A stretch of DNA of 64,000 bases, taken from Xanthomonas massiliensis (GTDB lineage: Bacteria; Pseudomonadota; Gammaproteobacteria; Xanthomonadales; Xanthomonadaceae). The notes under the pieces are model-generated. The model did no database searches. It worked only from the letters and a program-made list of their open reading frames with translations, and was not told where the DNA came from. The DNA lies in contig NZ_FCOY01000006.1 of assembly GCF_900018785.1 (NCBI RefSeq), forward strand, positions 62,001 to 126,000. Direction: 5' to 3'. The position numbers and the translations under genes were made by a program. Shown here in pieces: positions 45,629 to 53,221 of this stretch. The stretch's first letter is position 1, and each line of letters opens with the position of its first letter.

Positions 45629-46110
45629 GCCAGCGCGTCCACGAAGGCGGCGGCGATCGTTTCCAGACCCTGCTGGTCCTGCGCGTCGAAGCGGGCCGGC
45701 ACCGGGCTGTCCAGGTCGAACACGCCGACCAGCTCACCGTGGCGGACCAGCGGCACCACCAGCTCCGAACGCGACGCGGCGTCGCAGGCGATGTGGCCGG
45801 GAAAGGCGTGCACATCCTCGATGCGCTGGGTCTGGCGGCTGCGCGCGGCGGCCCCGCACACGCCCTTGTCCAGCGGGATGCGCACGCAGGCAGGCAGGCC
45901 CTGGAACGGGCCGACCACCAGCTCGTGGCCGTCGAAGAAATAGAAGCCGACCCAGTTCAGGTCCGGCAGCGCGTGGTAGACCAGGGCCGAGAGATTGGCG
46001 GCATTGGCGATGCGGTCGCGCTCGCCGTGGACCAGGGCCCGGGCCTGGTCGGCCAGCTGCGCGTACTGTTCCGGCTTGCCGCCGGCGAGCGGGGAAGAGG
46101 CGAAGGACAT
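45625..46110 (-). CDS. msrC: Free methionine-(R)-sulfoxide reductase (GAF domain)
   Basis: A 161-residue GAF-domain protein of the fRMsr family (E. coli YebR). Family segments are NLSALVYHALPDLNWVGFYFFDGHELVVGPFQGLPACVRIPLDKGVCGAAA and DVHAFPGHIACDAASRSELVVPL, with the three expected Cys (PAC, GVCG, IACD). It reduces free Met-R-sulfoxide using thioredoxin. A TAGAAT sequence (minus strand, 46122-46117) six bases before the ATG could be a -10 element, which would make the mRNA leaderless; no matching -35 is obvious. Confidence 0.9.
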   Translation of the reverse strand: MSFASSPLAGGKPEQYAQLADQARALVHGERDRIANAANLSALVYHALPDLNWVGFYFFDGHELVVGPFQGLPACVRIPLDKGVCGAAARSRQTQRIEDVHAFPGHIACDAASRSELVVPLVRHGELVGVFDLDSPVPARFDAQDQQGLETIAAAFVDALA

Positions 46111-46596
46111 GACGCGATTCTAGGGCCATTCCCGGTGGTCGAGCAGGGACGGCAGCGGCGGCCGCCTCCTCTGGCCGGGGCGGGGCTGCGACTGGTCGGG
46201 GCATCGTCCTGGCGGAACGCCGGTACTGCAGACGGCAGGGCCGGCGAGACTTGCAGGCAGTAGGGCCGGGGAAGACGTTCCGGCATGCCGGTTCCGGATG
46301 GGAAAGCGGCGCGGAGCGGGAATCCCGCGCCGGACCGTTCGTCCGTGAGCGGGCGAGGGAGGGCACGAGCCGGCCATCCTTCCGGCAATGCCGCATGCGC
46401 TGGCTTGAAGCGCGCCGGCTCCGGCAGCCGCGGCAGGGCTTGGCCCCGGCCGGAAGCAACGGCGGCAGGACCCGGGCCGGCGCCGGCGGGGAATGAGCCA
46501 AGGTGCCCCGGGTCCCGATCTGGTGCCCCGGCGACGGCGACGCAAGCCGCCGCTTACCGGCGGATGCCTGTCGCCATTGCGAATTTCGGATGCCAT
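46111..46596. other. Gene-free stretch between msrC and the small RNA gene
   Basis: High-GC sequence in which every open frame looks like a compositional artefact, without ribosome site or recognisable protein pattern. Apart from a possible msrC -10 box at 46117-46122, no repeat, tRNA or terminator was recognised. Confidence 0.4.
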
Positions 46597-46702
46597 AAAA
46601 AAAGGACCCGACAGAGGGAGGGATCTGTCGGGTCCGGGTCTGCACGGGGGGAGGGACCCATGCAAAACGCTGTGCGCCAGACACGTCGTGTCATGGCTGT
46701 TG
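46597..46702 (-). ncRNA. Small RNA of about 106 nt with duplicated UCCCUCCC loops (sX13-like)
   Basis: On the minus strand this is a stand-alone RNA gene. Hairpin 1 is GACAC/GTGTC (46680-46692). Hairpin 2 (46641-46664) has an 8-bp stem and exposes the loop TCCCTCCC. Hairpin 3 (46604-46635) has a perfect 12-bp stem, the same loop TCCCTCCC, and is followed by seven U, making it an intrinsic terminator. The loops can pair with GGGAGGGA, that is, with purine-rich ribosome sites. Size and C-rich loops resemble sX13, the abundant regulatory RNA of Xanthomonas, as I recall it. Its own promoter lies directly upstream (46709-46736). Confidence 0.78.
46604..46635 (-). terminator. Intrinsic terminator of the small RNA
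   Basis: GGACCCGACAGA and its exact complement form a 12-bp stem with an 8-base loop. On the minus strand seven T follow (46603-46597). This is the only strong intrinsic terminator seen in the window. Confidence 0.92.
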
Positions 46703-46708
46703 GGATGC

Positions 46709-46736
46709 AGCATACCCAATTCCTGCTGCAGTGCAA
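46709..46736 (-). promoter_or_regulatory. Promoter of the small RNA
   Basis: On the minus strand TTGCAC (46736-46731) and TATGCT (46714-46709) are separated by 16 bases. The predicted start near 46702 gives an RNA of about 106 nt up to the U-run. Confidence 0.68.
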
Positions 46737-46764
46737 CAGGGAGTGGGGGCGGCCTTGCGGACGT

Positions 46765-47127
46765 TCAGCCGCGGTAGCGGCAGCCGGAGGTGCAGGTCTC
46801 GTGCACCACCACCTCGGCCAGCAGCGGCAGGGCCGGCTTCAGGCGCTGCCAGATCCACATCGCCAGCCGTTCGCTGGTGGGGTTCTCCAGGCCCTCGATC
46901 TCGTTGAGGTAGTGGTGGTCCAGCTGGTCGTACAGGGGCTGGAAGGCCGCCTTGACCTGGCCGAAATCCATCACCCAGCCGCTGTCCTCGCCGACCTCGC
47001 CACGCAGATGCAGTTCGACCCGGAACGAATGGCCGTGCAGGCGCGCGCACTTGTGCCCCGCCGGCACGTTCGGCAGCCGATGCGCGGCTTCCAGGGTGAA
47101 GACCTTGAAAATGTCCATGGCTGCCAT
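46765..47127 (-). CDS. queD: 6-carboxytetrahydropterin synthase
   Basis: A 120-residue QueD/PTPS-family protein. Zinc ligands are in FTLEAAHRL and HGHSF (residues about 16, 31, 33), with the catalytic Cys in [11 protein letters not shown] and the helix [25 protein letters not shown]. It converts 7,8-dihydroneopterin triphosphate to 6-carboxytetrahydropterin in queuosine synthesis. The start may be at 47127 or at the second ATG (47118). Confidence 0.92.
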   Translation of the reverse strand: MAAMDIFKVFTLEAAHRLPNVPAGHKCARLHGHSFRVELHLRGEVGEDSGWVMDFGQVKAAFQPLYDQLDHHYLNEIEGLENPTSERLAMWIWQRLKPALPLLAEVVVHETCTSGCRYRG

Positions 47128-47176
47128 TGTACGGAGCGGGCGGGACCGGGGGGCTCCGTGTCGCCATGGGGCGTGT

Positions 47177-47302
47177 ATGCCAGCCTCGGCGCCGGAGGGC
47201 CGGCGCTGGGAAGACCTGGAGCGCTACATCGGCCTGACCGCCGGGGTGCTCGATGCCTATCGCGAGCGCATCGAGCGCAGCACCGCGCTGCTTGGCGGCT
47301 GA
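47177..47302 (+). CDS. Possible small protein of 41 residues
   Basis: The ATG at 47177 opens a short frame, [20 protein letters not shown] and on, ending [11 protein letters not shown]. The amphipathic helical pattern ([25 protein letters not shown]) looks more protein-like than the surrounding shadows. It lies between the divergent queD and the end of rhlE. No homologue is recognised and the ribosome site is weak (a GGGGGG run about 25 bases upstream). Confidence 0.35.
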   Translation: MPASAPEGRRWEDLERYIGLTAGVLDAYRERIERSTALLGG

Positions 47303-47314
47303 CGCCGGCGGCGC

Positions 47315-48679
47315 TCAGGCCTGGCGGTGGTCGCGCCGGGCCTGGCGCTCGGCCGGACGCCGCGTCTCCTGCGGACGCGGACCGCCGTTGCCGCGGCGCT
47401 CGCCGGCCGGCTTGGCGCTGGCGTGCGCGGCGGGACGGCGCTGGCCCTCGACGGGCGGGTGCGGACGGCGGGCACGCTTGCGCGGCGGGCGCACGCCACC
47501 GGGCTGCTCGGCCTTGCCCGGGGCGCTGTTGCCCCAGCGGATCGGCACCTGCGGCTCGAAGCCGGGCACGTCGCGGATGTCCATGTCCTGGTTGAGCAGG
47601 CGCACGATCTGGCGCAGCAGCTTGGCCTCGTCCTGGGCCACCAGCGAGATCGCCTCGCCCTGGGCGCCGTTGCGGCCGGTGCGGCCGATGCGGTGCACGT
47701 AGTCCTCGGCCACCATCGGCAGGTCGTAGTTGATCACCCGCGGCAGGTGGTCGATGTCGATGCCGCGCGCGGCGATGTCGGTGGCCACCAGCACCGGCAC
47801 CCGGCCGGACTTGAAGTCGCCCAGGGCGCGCTGGCGCTGGCCCTGGCTCTTGTTGCCGTGGATCGCCGCGGCGCGGATGCCGGACTTCTCCAGGAACAGC
47901 GCCAGCTTGTCGCTGCCGTGCTTGGTGCGGGCGAACACCAGCGTCTGCACGCCGGGCGCGCTGGCCAGCAGGTGCAGCAGCAGTTCGCGCTTGCGGCCGC
48001 CGTCGACCGGATGCACGCGGTGGGCGATGGTATCGGCCACGGTGTTCTTCGGGGTGACCATCACCTCGCGCGGGTCGTGCATGAATTCCAGCGCCAGCTG
48101 CCGGATCGGCTCGGCGAAGGTGGCCGAGAACAGCAGGGTCTGGCGGTTCTGCTTGGGCAGCACCGCGAGGATGCGCTTGATCGAGGGCAAAAAGCCCATG
48201 TCCAGCATGCGGTCGGCCTCGTCCAGCACCAGCACCTCGACGCCGGACAGGTCCACGCTGCGCTGCTGGATGTGGTCGATCAGCCGGCCCGGGCAGGCCA
48301 CCAGCAGGTCCACGCCACGGCGCAGCGCGGTCAGCTGGTTGCCCATGCCCACGCCGCCGTAGATCAGCGTGGACGGCACGCGCAGGTACTTGCCGTAGGC
48401 GCGCAGGTTGTCGTGCACCTGCACCGCCAGCTCGCGGGTCGGGGTGAGCACCAGCGCCCGCGGCCGGTGGCTGCGGTTGGGGGTGGCGGCCAAGTGCTGC
48501 AGCAGCGGCAGGCCGAAGGCGGCGGTCTTGCCGGTACCGGTCTGCGCGCCGGCCAGCAGGTCGTGGCCTTCCAGCACCAGCGGGATGGCCTGCTGCTGGA
48601 TCGGGGTCGGGGTGTCGTAGCCCTGTTCGGAAAGGGCACGCAGCAGGGTGGGCGCAAGGCCCAGGGATTCGAAGGACAT
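47315..48679 (-). CDS. rhlE: DEAD-box RNA helicase RhlE
   Basis: A 454-residue DEAD-box helicase. Q motif YDTPTPIQQQAIP; motif I AGAQTGTGKTAAF; Ia TPTRELAVQ; II VLDEADRMLD; III FSATF; IV-VI in VLVATDIAARGIDIDHLPRVINYDLP and YVHRIGRTGRNGAQGEA. The tail after residue 380 is Arg/Pro/Lys-rich (RPPRKRARRPHPPVEGQRRP) and probably binds RNA, as in RhlE. GGAG precedes the ATG. It unwinds structured RNA in ribosome assembly or RNA decay. Confidence 0.93.
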   Translation of the reverse strand: MSFESLGLAPTLLRALSEQGYDTPTPIQQQAIPLVLEGHDLLAGAQTGTGKTAAFGLPLLQHLAATPNRSHRPRALVLTPTRELAVQVHDNLRAYGKYLRVPSTLIYGGVGMGNQLTALRRGVDLLVACPGRLIDHIQQRSVDLSGVEVLVLDEADRMLDMGFLPSIKRILAVLPKQNRQTLLFSATFAEPIRQLALEFMHDPREVMVTPKNTVADTIAHRVHPVDGGRKRELLLHLLASAPGVQTLVFARTKHGSDKLALFLEKSGIRAAAIHGNKSQGQRQRALGDFKSGRVPVLVATDIAARGIDIDHLPRVINYDLPMVAEDYVHRIGRTGRNGAQGEAISLVAQDEAKLLRQIVRLLNQDMDIRDVPGFEPQVPIRWGNSAPGKAEQPGGVRPPRKRARRPHPPVEGQRRPAAHASAKPAGERRGNGGPRPQETRRPAERQARRDHRQA

Positions 48680-48982
48680 CAATGGCTCCAGAAAGGGAGG
48701 GCGATGCCGGCGCAGGCAGGCGCCTGGCGACATCGGCAGTTCGCCGCGTTCCCTTGAACCGCGCGTACGAACGAAGGCTCGGCCGGCGCGGATGCGCAGA
48801 CCGGAATGCATGGCCACTGGCGTCGGAGGGGCGGCGGCCCGGAACGGGCGCCGACAGGCCCGGGGAAACGGACGAGCGCTGGCAGACCGGAGCATTGTAG
48901 CGCCAGTGCATGCGGCAGCGCAGCTTGGTCGCAGTGGCCTGCGACCGGGACAATGCACGCGGTTCATGCAGAAGGGTGGCCG
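48680..48982. other. Divergent intergenic region between rhlE and the FAH-family gene
   Basis: 303 bases. A plausible plus-strand promoter is TTGGTC (48925-48930), 18 bases, GACAAT (48949-48954), about 30 bases before the FAH-family gene. The rest, including the long rhlE leader, shows no recognisable element. Confidence 0.45.
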
Positions 48983-49963
48983 TTGAAGCTCGCATCGCTC
49001 AGGCACGGCCGCGACGGCCGGCTGCTGGTGGTCTCGCGCGACCTGGCGCGCGCGGTGGCGGCCGGGGCCATCGCGCCGACGCTGCAGGCCGCCCTGGACG
49101 ACTGGGACGCGCTCGCCCCGGCCCTGCAGGCGCTGGCCGCGGCCCTGGAGGCCGGCCGCTGCGCCCAGGCCTTCCCGCTGGTGGTGCAGGACCTGGCCGC
49201 GCCGCTGCCGCGTGCCTACGAATTCCTGGACGGCAGCGCCTACCTGCCGCACGTGGAACGGGTCCGGCGCGCCCGCGGTGCGGCCATGCCGCCGGCGTTG
49301 TACGAGGACCCGCTGATGTACCAGGGCGGCAGCGGCGCCTTCCTCGGCCCGCGCGAGGCCATCGTGCTGCCCGACCCCGGCCACGGCATCGACCTGGAAG
49401 CGGAGGTGGCGGTGGTCACCGGCGACGTGGCGATGGGCGTGTCGCCGGCGCGCGCCCTGGACCAGGTCCGCCTGGTCGGCCTGCTCAACGACGTGTCGCT
49501 GCGCGCGCTGATCCCGGCCGAGCTGGCCAAGGGCTTCGGCTTCGTCCAGTCCAAGTCGCGCTCGGCCCTGTCGCCGGTGCTGGCCACCCCGGACGAGCTC
49601 GGCCCGGCCTGGCGCGACGGGCGCCTGCACGGCGCGATGCGCGTGCGCGTCAACGGTGCCCTGCTGGGGATGACGGAGGCCGGCCAGGACATGCAGTTCG
49701 GGTTCGACCGGCTCATCGCCCACGCCGCCCGCACCCGCGGCCTGGTCGCCGGCACCGTGGTCGGCGCCGGGACCGTGGCCAACCACGACATCTCCCGTGG
49801 TGCCTCGTGCCTGGCCGAGCAGCGCACCATCGAGACCCTGCGCGACGGCCGCCCGTCCACGCCGTGGCTGCGCCCGGGCGACACGATCGCGATCGAGCTG
49901 GTGCTGGACGACGGGACCTCGCCGTTCGGCGCGATCGAGCAGCGCGTGGTCGTGCCCGGCTGA
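48983..49963 (+). CDS. Fumarylacetoacetate hydrolase-family protein
   Basis: A 326-residue FAH-fold protein. It has an N-terminal domain (MKLASLRHGRDGRLLVVSRDLARAV) and a C-terminal catalytic fold with metal-binding acidic residues (LPDPGHGIDLEAEVAVVTGDV), LLNDVSLR, VQSKSRSALSPV and TVVGAGTVANHDISRGASCLAEQRTIE. FAH-fold enzymes cleave or decarboxylate diketo acids; the exact substrate is not evident. The initiation codon is TTG at 48983, preceded by AAGGGTGG; no ATG fits the family N-terminus. Confidence 0.86.
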   Translation: MKLASLRHGRDGRLLVVSRDLARAVAAGAIAPTLQAALDDWDALAPALQALAAALEAGRCAQAFPLVVQDLAAPLPRAYEFLDGSAYLPHVERVRRARGAAMPPALYEDPLMYQGGSGAFLGPREAIVLPDPGHGIDLEAEVAVVTGDVAMGVSPARALDQVRLVGLLNDVSLRALIPAELAKGFGFVQSKSRSALSPVLATPDELGPAWRDGRLHGAMRVRVNGALLGMTEAGQDMQFGFDRLIAHAARTRGLVAGTVVGAGTVANHDISRGASCLAEQRTIETLRDGRPSTPWLRPGDTIAIELVLDDGTSPFGAIEQRVVVPG

Positions 49964-49985
49964 TGCCCGGCGCGATACCGCGGGA

Positions 49986-51119
49986 TCAGCCGAACCCGTG
50001 GGTGATCGCCGGCGCGGCCTGCTGGTTGAAGTCCGAGTAGGGGTCCAGCTCGCCGGAACCGCCCTCGGACAGCCGGAACTTGAGGGCCAGGCCATCGCGC
50101 GAATCGGCCGCGCGCAACGCCTCCTCCTGCTCGATGATGCCCTGCTTGGCCATCCGGAACAGGCACTGGTCGAAGGTCTCCATGCCCTGTTCCAGCGACG
50201 CCTCCATCGCCGGCTTGATCTCGTGGATCTGCCCGCGGCGCAGCAGGTCGCGGATCATCGGCGTGTTGATCAGCACCTCGGTGGCCGGGCGCCGCCGCCC
50301 GTCCACGCCCTTGACCAGCCGCTGCGAGATCACCGCGTGCAGGTTCAGCGACAGGTTCATCAGGATGTTCTTGTGCGCGCTCTCGGGGAAGAAGTTGAGG
50401 ATGCGCTCGATGGTCTGGTCGGCGTTGTTGGAGTGCAGCGTGGCCAGGCACAGGTGGCCGGTCTCGGCGAAGGCGATGGCCGATTCCATCGTCTCCGCGT
50501 CGAGGATCTCGCCGATCAGGATCACGTCCGGCGCCTCGCGCATGGCGTTGCGCAGCGCGTTGTGGAAGGCATGGGTGTCCAGGCCCACCTCGCGCTGGTT
50601 GACGATGGACATCTTGTGGCGGTGCAGGTACTCGATCGGGTCCTCGATGGTGAGGATGTGCCCGGCCGTGGTGCTGTTGCGGTGGTCGATCATCGAGGCC
50701 AGCGAGGTGGACTTGCCCGAGCCGGTCGAGCCGACCACCAGCACCAGGCCGCGCGGGGTCATGATCACGTCCTTGAGCACCTGCGGCAGGTTCAGCTCCT
50801 CGATGGTCGGGATCTTGCTGCGGATCGCACGGATCACCAGGCCGACCTCGCCGCGCTGCTTGAACACGTTGATGCGGAACCGGCCGGCGTCGGGCAGGGC
50901 GATGGCCATGTTCATCTCCAGCTCGCGCTCGAACTGAGGCACCTGGCCCTCGTCCATCAGCGAGTAGGCGATCTTCTTGACCATGCCCGGCGGCAGGCCG
51001 GTCGAGCCCAGCGGGTAGAGCTTGCCCTCGATCTTGATGTAGACCGGTGCCCCGGTGGTCAGAAACATGTCCGAGGCGTTCTTCTCGGTCATCAGTTTCA
51101 GGAAATAGCCGATATCCAT
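49986..51119 (-). CDS. pilU: Type IV pilus retraction ATPase PilU
   Basis: A 377-residue PilT/PilU ATPase. Walker A is VVGSTGSGKSTSLASMIDHRN, the Asp box ILTIEDPIEYLHRHKMS, Walker B APDVILIGEILDAETMESAIAFAETGHLCLATLHSNNADQTIERILNFF. The VGLDTHAFHNALRNAMREAPD segment, GEILDAET in place of GEMRDLET, and the length favour PilU over PilT. PilU works with PilT in pilus retraction and twitching. pilT is not adjacent in this window. Confidence 0.92.
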   Translation of the reverse strand: MDIGYFLKLMTEKNASDMFLTTGAPVYIKIEGKLYPLGSTGLPPGMVKKIAYSLMDEGQVPQFERELEMNMAIALPDAGRFRINVFKQRGEVGLVIRAIRSKIPTIEELNLPQVLKDVIMTPRGLVLVVGSTGSGKSTSLASMIDHRNSTTAGHILTIEDPIEYLHRHKMSIVNQREVGLDTHAFHNALRNAMREAPDVILIGEILDAETMESAIAFAETGHLCLATLHSNNADQTIERILNFFPESAHKNILMNLSLNLHAVISQRLVKGVDGRRRPATEVLINTPMIRDLLRRGQIHEIKPAMEASLEQGMETFDQCLFRMAKQGIIEQEEALRAADSRDGLALKFRLSEGGSGELDPYSDFNQQAAPAITHGFG

Positions 51120-51216
51120 CGCGCAACGGTTCCCCAATTCCGCGGCCGCCGCCCGTTGCAAGGGCCGCCTCCGCTTCCGACAATGGCCGCGCCAGGACTT
51201 CCAGCACAGCTCCCCA

Positions 51217-51606
51217 ATGAAATCTAGCTTCGCACAATTGCGCCGTCCCCTGTATGTGATCGCGTGCGCGTATGCACTGGCGGTTGCGCCGCTGCAGGCC
51301 CAGCAGGCCCCGCTGCCCGAGCTGGACACGGCCCAGCAGGCCGTCCAGCGCGCCGCCGACGCCGATGCCGACCAGTACGCCCCGGATCTGCTGGCGCTGG
51401 CGCGGCAGGAGCTGCAGGCCGCCCAGAGCGCCGCGCAGGACCGCCGCCAGCGCAAGCAGGCCCCGGGCATCGCGTTGCGCGCCGCGGCCGACGCCGACCT
51501 GGCCCGGGCGCGCAGCGACCAGGCCGCGGTGGCCGCGCAGCTGGCGCAACGCCGCAACGAGGTGCAGCAGCTGCAGAAGCTGGTCGGCACGGGAGCCGCC
51601 CAATGA
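51217..51606 (+). CDS. DUF4398-domain envelope protein
   Basis: A 129-residue secreted protein: signal peptide (to PLQAQQ), then a DUF4398-like helical domain (LDTAQQAVQRAADADADQYAPDLLALARQELQAAQSAAQDRRQ), entirely coiled-coil-like. Unlike many family members it lacks a lipobox Cys. It is translationally coupled to the OmpA-like gene (ATGA at 51603-51606), and the same domain recurs at the start of that protein. Role unknown, probably periplasmic. Confidence 0.8.
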   Translation: MKSSFAQLRRPLYVIACAYALAVAPLQAQQAPLPELDTAQQAVQRAADADADQYAPDLLALARQELQAAQSAAQDRRQRKQAPGIALRAAADADLARARSDQAAVAAQLAQRRNEVQQLQKLVGTGAAQ

Positions 51607-52481
51607 GCGCCCTGTCCCTGCGTTCGCGGATCCTGCCCCTGGCGGTGCTCGCCGCCCTGCCGCTCGCCGCCCTGGCCGCCCCGGACCCGGAGGTGGCCCA
51701 GCTGAACCAGCGCCTGGACGCGCTGCAGGCCGACGCCCAGACCGCCGACCAGGCGCGCTACGAGCAGCTGATGGCGCGCCAGGCCGTGGCCACCTTCGCC
51801 AATGCCAAGCGCCGCGACCTGGACGATGCCCGCTACCTGGCCGAGCGCCGGGTGGACATCGCCGAGACGACCGCGCGCACCGCGGTCCTGCGCCAGCAGC
51901 TGGACGCGCTGGAGGCCAAGCGCAGCGACCTGCTGCTGAAGGCCTCGCAGCTGGAGGTCGCCCGCGCCCGGCAGGAAGCCGAGCGCCTGCGCGTCCAGGC
52001 CCAGATCCAGAGCGAGGAGGCCGAGCGCCTGCGCCAGGAGGCCGCCGACGAGGCCCAGGCGCGCCAGGATGCCCAGCAGGCCCTGGACCAGGCGGCCGGC
52101 AAGCAGACCGCCCGGCTCGGCGCCGCCCAGCAGAAGGCGGCCCGGCTGGCCCGCGAGGAAGCCGAGCTGGAATCGGGAGCCAAGTTGCCGCCGTCGAACT
52201 TCGACGCGCGGGGCGAGACCTTCGCCTTCGCCGCGGCCGCGTTCAGCGGGTCCGGGCTGTCGGCCTCGGGCAAGGACCAGGGCAAGGCGCTGGCCCAGTA
52301 CCTGCAGATCGGGGCCAAGGGCAAGGTGCGCATCGAGGCCTACGCGGACGATGCGGCCGCCGCGCAGAAGCGTGCCCAGGCCCTGAAGGACGCGCTGGTG
52401 GCCGGTGGCGTGGCCGCTTCGCGTTTGAGTGTCTCCGGCAAGAAGGGTGCGTCCAAGGCCAGCGTGGTGGTCTCGCCCTGA
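51603..52481 (+). CDS. OmpA-like C-terminal-domain protein with a long coiled coil
   Basis: A 292-residue protein: signal peptide (to ALAAP), an extended helical coiled coil (about 30-190, rich in Ala/Glu/Gln/Arg), and a C-terminal OmpA-like domain (FDARGETFAFAAAAFSGSG, then GKDQGKALAQYLQIGAKGKVRIEAYADDAAAAQKRAQALKDAL). The OmpA fold normally binds peptidoglycan, but the usual NxxLSxxRA motif is degenerate here. The pair 51217/51603 is probably an envelope-spanning unit. Confidence 0.8.
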   Translation: MSALSLRSRILPLAVLAALPLAALAAPDPEVAQLNQRLDALQADAQTADQARYEQLMARQAVATFANAKRRDLDDARYLAERRVDIAETTARTAVLRQQLDALEAKRSDLLLKASQLEVARARQEAERLRVQAQIQSEEAERLRQEAADEAQARQDAQQALDQAAGKQTARLGAAQQKAARLAREEAELESGAKLPPSNFDARGETFAFAAAAFSGSGLSASGKDQGKALAQYLQIGAKGKVRIEAYADDAAAAQKRAQALKDALVAGGVAASRLSVSGKKGASKASVVVSP

Positions 52482-52831
52482 GCGAGGAGCGTCGTGCATC
52501 CTATTGATTGGAAAGGAATTGGCAGCGACCGTCTTGACCTTGCTGCCGCCGCGCTGAATGCGAATGCGGCCATCGCGCTGAATGCGCGCCGGGCCCTTGC
52601 CGGCCGCCGGAGGCAGGCGTAGGGTCGGAAGTCCGGCGGGACTTCGCCCGCCGGGAATGACGGAGGATCCGGCCGATGCTGCGCTGGCGTGAACCCGCTC
52701 AATTCCGCCCGCTGCCGCGGGCAGTGCAGGTGGCAGGCTCGTTGCCCGCCGCGCCGGTCCGGTTCCTTCTCCCTGTGACGCCCCGAGCCCCTGGCCGGGG
52801 CGTTCTTGTCTGTGCCTGAAGGAGGTCCATC
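52482..52831. other. Intergenic stretch before the DUF465 gene
   Basis: 350 bases without a supported gene. It holds a GGCGGG/CCCGCC hairpin near 52634-52651 and a terminator-like CGCCCCG/CGGGGCG stem (52779-52802) followed by TTCTTGT. The latter lies only 30 bases before the DUF465 gene. The latter could be a terminator or part of a leader. A strong AAGGAGG ribosome site (about 52819-52825) ends the region. Confidence 0.45.
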
Positions 52832-53050
52832 ATGTTCGAAGGGCAGTCCCCGTCCGAAATCGAGTCCCTGACGAAATCCGACCCCGCGTTCCGCAAGCTC
52901 TACCATCACCACAGGACGCTGGACAAGAAGTGCATGGATGCCGAACTTGGCGTGTTGCCGATCGATGCGGACACGCTGGCCCAGATGAAGCGCGAAAAGC
53001 TCCAGGCCAAGCAGCGCTTGTTGCGCATGTACTCCGAGCGCAAGCACTAG
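52832..53050 (+). CDS. YdcH-family (DUF465) small protein
   Basis: A 72-residue protein of the DUF465 family: EIESLTKSDPAFRKLYHHHRTLDKKCMDAE and then LAQMKREKLQAKQRLLRMYSERKH match the family's helical-hairpin pattern. Function unknown; such proteins are widespread and small. A strong AAGGAGG ribosome site suggests high expression. Confidence 0.88.
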   Translation: MFEGQSPSEIESLTKSDPAFRKLYHHHRTLDKKCMDAELGVLPIDADTLAQMKREKLQAKQRLLRMYSERKH

Positions 53051-53221
53051 CGACCGGTTTTGCTCGTCGCGGACGCAGGCGGATACCTCGTCGGCCGCCT
53101 GCCGTCCGCGCCGATCTTGTCCCGGTACATGACCGTGCGGCATGAGGTCATGCGCTGACTTGGCCGGCCGGGCCGTCGATAATGGGCGTCCAGCCGCGAC
53201 AGCGGCGCCGTTCCCGCTGCC

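Noticed and set aside
46604-46635. Terminator of queD
   Set aside because: It is 130 bases past the queD stop and has its own promoter and a second hairpin in front of it, so a separate RNA gene explains the whole segment better. Readthrough from queD remains possible.
48983-49963. Assignment of the FAH-family gene to the meta-cleavage pathway
   Set aside because: It is 36 kb away, monocistronic, and its residue pattern fits the general FAH family rather than the pathway's decarboxylases, both of which are already accounted for.
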